Shown one piece after another: positions 59,667-64,000 of a stretch of DNA of 64,000 bases (positions within the stretch are counted from its first letter, which is position 1; each line of letters starts with the position of its first letter). Below the pieces are notes generated by a model. It did not search any database and was not told the DNA's origin. It saw only the letters and a list, made by a program, of their open reading frames with translations. Source of the stretch: Terribacillus saccharophilus. Its GTDB lineage: Bacteria; Bacillota; Bacilli; Bacillales; Amphibacillaceae. Location: NCBI RefSeq assembly GCF_002272745.1, contig NZ_NPBD01000018.1:1-64000 (forward strand). The letters run 5' to 3'. A program made the position numbers and the translations under genes.

Positions 59667-60978
59667 GCCGTTTAGCTTTCAACATATAAAATATCGGTAG
59701 ACCGATGACTGCTATTCCAATAGATAGAAGGCAGCTAAGGAAGTCAGTGAACAGTGTACTGATCAAGACAAACAAAGAGCCTGCAATCGCTGCAATCGGG
59801 ATGAATGGATAAAGCGGCACACTATAAGCGCGTTCTTTTCCTTTATTACGTTTCCGCAAGATGAAAACAGCATAAAAAGCGAGAACATAGAACATGTAGA
59901 TTGTGAATATGCTGATTTCAGAAAGCTTATCAGGATTGCTGACAAGCATGAAGATGACAGATAGAACAAGTTGCAAAATGACTGCTACCCAAGGTGTATG
60001 CAAGGTAGGATGCACCTTTTTCAACAAATTCGAGAAGGGCAGCTGACCGCGTTCAGCCATCGCGAACGGAATACGCGGGAATGTCAGGATTTTACCATTA
60101 AGGCAACCGAAAATACTGACGATGATACCCAAGCTTACGATAATTTCTCCAGCATCACCTAGGACAAGCTTAGCTGCTGTACTGGCTGCATTTGTGTTCA
60201 GACTGACGATTTCTGCTGCAGGCAGGATATAAAGCATGGCGGCGTTGATAAACAGATAACAAGCTGTCACGATCAAAATACCGCCGATCATCGCTTTTGG
60301 CAATGTCTTTTCCGGATTCTTCATTTCGCCGCCCATGGAAGCAAGCATGATCCAGCCATCATAAGCGAACAATGTGGCTAATATGGCAGCGCCAAAGTTT
60401 ATATCGGAAATGGCTTCCGGTACTGCACTGAAAAAGTCCGCATCGCCTTTCCAAAAGCCGAAGACAACTATGAGCAGGATTGGAAGCAGCTTGCCGATTG
60501 TCGTAACAAGCTGTACGGCACCTCCAAGTTTTGTGCCTAATATATTTATGATACAAAGGAACACGACACTTGCAATACCAACGGCAGCTGTCCATTTTGT
60601 ACCCCAGCCGAACAAATTGACCATGAGCGTTCCGAAGTAGAGTCCGAGAGCTCCGATGATGGCTGGTCCATAAAGAATCGTTTGTACCCAGCCGCATAGG
60701 AAGCCCCAAAGCTCACCATATGTTTCCTCTAAGTAAGCATACAAACCGCCAGTCTTCGGAATTTGCACACCTACTTCAGCAATGGTCAGACCGCCAGCGA
60801 GTGTCAGCAGTCCGCCGATCAACCAAGCGAGCATGGCAATTTCTGAACTGCCAGCATGACTTAGCACAGGTCCTGGTTTCATAAACACACCAGAGCCGAT
60901 GATAGTACCTACTACAATGGATAAACCTAGAAATAGTCCAATTTCCTTCTTTAATGCTGTGTTCTCTGGTTGATTCAT
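59662..60978 (-). CDS. steT: Serine/threonine exchanger SteT (APC family)
   Basis: A 438-residue LAT-type transporter with twelve membrane segments; the length equals B. subtilis SteT. TM1 has the unwound GTIIGSGVFMKPG motif, and GLYAYLEETYGELWGFLCGWVQ matches SteT closely. It exchanges serine and threonine across the membrane. Its place facing the serine operon supports the assignment. ATG 60978 follows AAGGAG by eight bases; a longer start at 61011 is less likely. Confidence 0.9.
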   Translation of the reverse strand: MNQPENTALKKEIGLFLGLSIVVGTIIGSGVFMKPGPVLSHAGSSEIAMLAWLIGGLLTLAGGLTIAEVGVQIPKTGGLYAYLEETYGELWGFLCGWVQTILYGPAIIGALGLYFGTLMVNLFGWGTKWTAAVGIASVVFLCIINILGTKLGGAVQLVTTIGKLLPILLIVVFGFWKGDADFFSAVPEAISDINFGAAILATLFAYDGWIMLASMGGEMKNPEKTLPKAMIGGILIVTACYLFINAAMLYILPAAEIVSLNTNAASTAAKLVLGDAGEIIVSLGIIVSIFGCLNGKILTFPRIPFAMAERGQLPFSNLLKKVHPTLHTPWVAVILQLVLSVIFMLVSNPDKLSEISIFTIYMFYVLAFYAVFILRKRNKGKERAYSVPLYPFIPIAAIAGSLFVLISTLFTDFLSCLLSIGIAVIGLPIFYMLKAKRR

Positions 60979-61107
60979 GATGTCACTCCTTATCGTCGCA
61001 GCATACTGCATTCCTTTAGTGTAGTAATGAAGATATGTAGTTCATTATAGGAAATGTGCCTGCGAATTGAAACTAGAAAAAGTATTCTGACTTGTAAGGG
61101 TTTTATC

Positions 61108-61144
61108 ACAAAATAAAGGAGCTTGCAGCAATCTGCAGCTCCTT
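61108..61144 (-). terminator. Terminator of the PHP phosphatase gene
   Basis: AAGGAGCT(T)GCAG pairs with CTGCAGCTCCTT around CAAT. On the minus strand TTTATTTTG follows. Confidence 0.78.
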
Positions 61145-61182
61145 GGATAGTGTCTCCGTACAAAGGGTAATTATGCGATTGT

Positions 61183-61998
61183 TCAGCCTAGCGGCATTGC
61201 TTTGCGCTGGCGTTTTTCGAATGTCTGGATTTCGGTATAGCCGACCTGTTTGGCAAGCTCAAGTGCCTGTTGGTATGCATAACCTACATGCTTCGGTGCA
61301 TGAGCATCAGAGTTTATCACGATTCCGACACCAGCGTCATAGCATTTCTGCAATAAAACGGGATCCGGATATATTTCCCCGACCGGCTTCCGTAGACCAG
61401 CTGTACTAATTTCGATACACGTATCATTTTCTGCGAGCGCTTTGACGACTCGATCATATTCTCCTTCGACAAAGTCTTGATCGTCTGGCTTATAGCCGAA
61501 AATTTTAATCAAATCAATATGGCCGACAAAGCTGAATAGCTTGGACTGAGCAAGCGTGATGATCTGATCATAATAATCACGATACGCCTGCTTTAAATCA
61601 CGTTTTTCATATTCTTCTTTGAAAATATCCAGATCGATTCCCCATTCACGAATCCAGTGTACGGAGCCGACGACATAGTCGAAAGGATGCTGATCGAGGA
61701 ATTCTGCCATTTCGGCTTCTTTACCAGGTGTATAATCCATTTCGATCCCCATCTTTACGGGTAGTCCAGCTTGTTTAATTTCTTTGAAAAAAGCGAGATA
61801 ATCCTCGAAATGAAGTGTCCGGCGGTTTTCTACCCACGGATTGGTAAGGATTTTATTTGTTTCCTGAAAGAAGTAAGCATGCTCTGAAATGCCGAATTCC
61901 TCAATTCCATTTTCTTTAGCCGCGTTAAGATATTCTCGGATATAATCTAAAGTGAACGAACCTGTCTCTGCCATATGTACATGATAATCTGTCAACAA
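61183..61998 (-). CDS. PHP-domain phosphatase, histidinol-phosphatase-like
   Basis: A 271-residue PHP-domain metalloenzyme. Metal ligands are visible in DYHVHMAE (His6, His8), SEHAYFF, GIEMDY, GSVHWI, GHIDLIK and NSDAHAP. It resembles the HisJ/YtvP-type histidinol-phosphatases, but no his genes adjoin, so the substrate is uncertain and other phosphate esters are possible. It is a single-gene minus-strand unit with its own terminator. The start MLTDYHVH places the first motif at the N-terminus, as usual in the family. Confidence 0.83.
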   Translation of the reverse strand: MLTDYHVHMAETGSFTLDYIREYLNAAKENGIEEFGISEHAYFFQETNKILTNPWVENRRTLHFEDYLAFFKEIKQAGLPVKMGIEMDYTPGKEAEMAEFLDQHPFDYVVGSVHWIREWGIDLDIFKEEYEKRDLKQAYRDYYDQIITLAQSKLFSFVGHIDLIKIFGYKPDDQDFVEGEYDRVVKALAENDTCIEISTAGLRKPVGEIYPDPVLLQKCYDAGVGIVINSDAHAPKHVGYAYQQALELAKQVGYTEIQTFEKRQRKAMPLG

Positions 61999-62128
61999 AA
62001 CGTCCCACTCCTAACAGTTAAGTTAAAAATAGTGTGACATATTCTGCAGAATGTTCCAAGAGTGGATTTCACAGCCAGCACCCTAAAGGGTTTGTGCGCC
62101 TTTTTATGAACTCCTGTAAAAATAAAAA

Positions 62129-62156
62129 AGCTCCGCCTTAACAGGAAGAGCTTGCC
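62129..62156 (-). terminator. Terminator of the 27-residue peptide gene
   Basis: On the minus strand AAGCTC pairs with GAGCTT across a loop with further partial pairing. TTTTTA follows. Confidence 0.7.
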
Positions 62157-62168
62157 TGGGATATGGAA

Positions 62169-62252
62169 TTAGAAGATAGAGTGCAAGTAACCGCCGATGC
62201 TGCTGATTAAAAGAGTTGCTGCGAGAATCGCATTGAAGTGACTATTTTTCAT
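62169..62252 (-). CDS. 27-residue hydrophobic peptide
   Basis: The minus-strand ATG at 62252 opens a 27-residue frame, MKNSHFNAILAATLLISSIGGYLHSIF (shown in two parts: MKNSHFNAILAATLL and ISSIGGYLHSIF), which could form one membrane helix. AAAGGACAGG lies about eight bases upstream, a SigB-type promoter about 40 bases upstream, and a terminator directly follows the stop. So it appears to be a complete small transcription unit. The family was not recognised; translation is unproven. Confidence 0.5.
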   Translation of the reverse strand: MKNSHFNAILAATLLISSIGGYLHSIF

Positions 62253-62291
62253 GGTGTTCCTGTCCTTTCCGTAGTTTGAATTGTTTTATAT

Positions 62292-62316
62292 TTACCCGCT
62301 TTTTTGTGTATATAAC
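62292..62316 (-). promoter_or_regulatory. SigB-type promoter of the 27-residue peptide
   Basis: On the minus strand: GTTATA (62311-62316), a 13-base spacer and GGGTAA (62292-62297). The -10 is a good SigB match, the -35 only partial. The spacing equals that of the csbD promoter. Confidence 0.45.
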
Positions 62317-62489
62317 CTGTTCTGATCTTGGAATAATCATAGCATGCAAGAATCTTGTACTTCATCTTGATTCAGTAGAAAAATTGTGTAAAAAGTGTGG
62401 AATAGAAAAATCGACTACATGCTTGTCGCGATGCAGCCGATTTTGAGGTTCGTCTCATTAGTGGATAATGAGGTATGTAGTATGTAGTG

Positions 62490-62672
62490 CTAAACCCGTT
62501 GTAAGGTTGTCTCACTATTATAAAGGCTCATTTCGGAAAAATAAACAGGTAAATTAAGATATTCACAAAGTAAGTTGCTGATGGGACTATCTTCACGGCG
62601 AATCATTTGTTTGAAGACTTTCTTTCGGGTATAATCGTAGGGTAGCATTTTTTCGGATGAACGGCTTTTCAT
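62490..62672 (-). CDS. Unrecognised 60-residue ORF
   Basis: A basic N-terminus (SRSSEKMLPYDYTRKKVFKQ) is followed by a mixed hydrophobic segment (SNLLCEYLNLPVYFSE). The composition looks protein-like, but the ribosome site is poor and no family was recognised. It could be a small gene, a fragment of a larger one, or chance. Apart from this and the peptide unit, 61999-62771 shows only terminators. Confidence 0.25.
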   Translation of the reverse strand: MKSRSSEKMLPYDYTRKKVFKQMIRREDSPISNLLCEYLNLPVYFSEMSLYNSETTLQRV

Positions 62673-62698
62673 ACGTCTTCGTCCATTACAAACGAACT

Positions 62699-62732
62699 AA
62701 AAGCACAGCCTATGCAGCTGTGCTTTTTCTAC
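62699..62732. terminator. Bidirectional hairpin upstream of yybS
   Basis: AAAAGCACAGC and GCTGTGCTTTTT are separated by seven bases. It insulates yybS from upstream transcription. Confidence 0.8.
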
Positions 62733-62771
62733 AATTGCAAGACTACATATTTAAATGGGGTGTCACGATTC

Positions 62772-63710
62772 ATGAATAATGCTCGAAAAATGACGGAAGG
62801 GGCTATACTTGGAGGGATATATCTCGTACTGTTGCTTATCGCAACATACGCACCAGTGATCAATATTTTGGCCATGCTTGTTATGCCGGTGCCGATCATC
62901 CTCTATTGGATACGCCATGGTTTCAAGCCAGGTGTCTACTTTGCTCTTGCCATCCTGCTCTTTTCCTTCATTGGAACGCTTGCTGGCTTCTTCCTAACGA
63001 TTTCAGTCGCTATTGGAGCTGCAGCGTCGGGTTATTCCCTTCATCACAAGCAATCGACATATGAAGCATTATTAAAAGGAGCAGCAGGATACGCACTTGG
63101 ATTCACCATATTCCTGGCAGGAACGCAATTTATTTCAGGAATAAACATGATTGATGAGGTTCAAAACAGCTATCAGGCTACGCTTCAGTCGGTCCAATCT
63201 GAGGTAGATACAGTTGGGGTAACGGTGTCAGATGCCCAATGGGAGCAGGTCAATGCTATGTTTGATTATATCATGGTGTTGATTCCGACAATGATCGCTG
63301 TCTTCTCCCTGTTGTATGCTTTCATCACACAATGGCTGGCCCAGAAGATCCATAATCGTCAGAGTAAAGATAAGATCCTTTATCCGCCATTCCGCCGGTT
63401 CAACCTGCCGGTCATCGTATTATTCATCTATTTTATCGGTTCATTCGCTCGCTGGTTCGAAATAGATCCGAATGGATGGTTCTATCCGATTGTTGCCAAT
63501 GTCACGGAGCTTGCCGGAATTCTGCTTGTACTGCAAGGTTTTTCGTTCTTCTTCTATTTTGCCCATCACAGGAATCTGCCGAAGGTACTGCCGATTCTTG
63601 CGGTCATACTATCGGTCCTTTTCGGGACAGTACTGCTGTATCTTGTGCGTATTTTGGGTATAATTGATGTAGGATTCAGGCTGCGGGAACGGATGAGCAG
63701 CAAAAAGTAG
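62772..63710 (+). CDS. yybS: YybS family membrane protein (DUF2232)
   Basis: A 312-residue protein with about eight membrane segments of the YybS/DUF2232 family, opening MNNARKMTEGAILGGIYLVLLLIA. The fold resembles ECF transporter S components, but the role is unknown. It directly precedes gdpP, as in B. subtilis. The ATG at 62772 fits the family start; the longer frame from 62712 runs through the upstream terminator and is rejected. Confidence 0.9.
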   Translation: MNNARKMTEGAILGGIYLVLLLIATYAPVINILAMLVMPVPIILYWIRHGFKPGVYFALAILLFSFIGTLAGFFLTISVAIGAAASGYSLHHKQSTYEALLKGAAGYALGFTIFLAGTQFISGINMIDEVQNSYQATLQSVQSEVDTVGVTVSDAQWEQVNAMFDYIMVLIPTMIAVFSLLYAFITQWLAQKIHNRQSKDKILYPPFRRFNLPVIVLFIYFIGSFARWFEIDPNGWFYPIVANVTELAGILLVLQGFSFFFYFAHHRNLPKVLPILAVILSVLFGTVLLYLVRILGIIDVGFRLRERMSSKK

Positions 63711-63746
63711 CATGGTCGCGGAATTTAGGTTTAGGAGCTGACATAT

Positions 63747-64000
63747 ATGCCAGAGATATTTAAAAAACCAGCATTAAGTAAGCATTTGATCGTGACATAT
63801 GTACTTGCTGTCATCCTGCTTATTTGTGTATGGTTTTATGAATGGAAGCTTGGGCTGCCGCTGACAGTGCTACTGGCTCTGTCTTTCTTCTACAGTATAC
63901 TGACTGAACAGAAGATGCAGGACCAGACGGAGGAGTACATTTCAACAATGTCCCACCGTGTGAAGAAGGTTGGCGAGGAAGCGCTCTTGGAGATGCCGAT
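63747..64000 (+). CDS. gdpP: Cyclic-di-AMP phosphodiesterase GdpP (5' part)
   Basis: The ATG at 63747, with TTAGGAG upstream, opens a frame that runs off the window after about 84 codons. It has two membrane helices (about 14-30 and 36-55), then EEYISTMSHRVKKVGEEALLEMP, the start of the PAS-like domain of GdpP/YybT. The complete protein has degenerate GGDEF and DHH/DHHA1 domains that hydrolyse c-di-AMP. It lies 36 bases after yybS. Confidence 0.92.
   Translation, partial: MPEIFKKPALSKHLIVTYVLAVILLICVWFYEWKLGLPLTVLLALSFFYSILTEQKMQDQTEEYISTMSHRVKKVGEEALLEMP

Overview
The window is the replication-origin region of a low-GC, Gram-positive, endospore-forming member of the Bacillaceae. The evidence is the conserved order dnaA-dnaN-yaaA-recF-remB-gyrB-gyrA on one side and rpmH-rnpA-yidC-jag-mnmE-mnmG-rsmG-noc-soj-spo0J on the other, together with bofA, sleL, a gerA-type operon, cwlC, yyaC and noc, which occur in spore formers. 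The genus cannot be fixed from the sequence alone; the gene content fits the Oceanobacillus/Virgibacillus/Terribacillus side of the family (inference only).

Left arm, read outward from oriC (about 37,000 down to 1). Most genes lie on the minus strand, co-directional with replication: dnaA, dnaN, yaaA, recF, remB, gyrB, gyrA, a degenerate HD-GYP gene, guaB, a TAXI-type TRAP transporter operon, ung, dacA, serS behind a T-box, tRNA-Ser with a decayed second copy, proC, tRNA-Arg, acsA with a CcpA site, pfpI-like, DUF3891, tadA, the SRP RNA, dnaX, yaaK, recR, yaaL and bofA. Plus-strand insertions are yaaC, dgk-dck, a four-gene germinant receptor operon, csbD, sleL and yaaI. Compared with Bacillus subtilis there is no rRNA operon beside gyrA and no pdxST between dacA and serS. 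The TRAP, ger, acsA and ung genes are extra here.

Origin (about 35,870 to 41,575). DnaA boxes cluster upstream of dnaA, between dnaA and dnaN, downstream of dnaN, and between jag and mnmE. The dnaA-dnaN gap carries the likely unwinding site: DnaA boxes, a GC-rich spacer, a run of DnaA-trios and an AT-rich stretch. A perfect Spo0A box lies in the main box cluster. Four parS sites (17.7, 45.8, 48.5 and 51.4 kb) surround the soj-spo0J and noc genes.

Right arm (about 39,270 to 64,000). Ribosome, tRNA-modification and segregation genes come first, then yyaC, a YkvI-like membrane protein, an MscS channel, DUF951, ychF, and the rpsF-ssb-rpsR operon with an autoregulatory-type leader. An accessory stretch follows: a DHA2 drug exporter, a sirtuin, a serine-biosynthesis operon under a T-box (aminotransferase plus serA), the serine/threonine exchanger steT and a PHP phosphatase. 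A small SigB-type unit for a 27-residue peptide comes next. The window ends with yybS and the start of gdpP.

No CRISPR array, prophage, insertion sequence or clear novel defence system was found. The most interesting items are small: the overlooked fourth ger gene, the decayed tRNA-Ser(CGA), the DnaA-trio unwinding site, a hairpin covering the sleL ribosome binding site, an aldehyde dehydrogenase remnant, an 81-bp palindromic element, a structured ychF leader and the 27-residue peptide.
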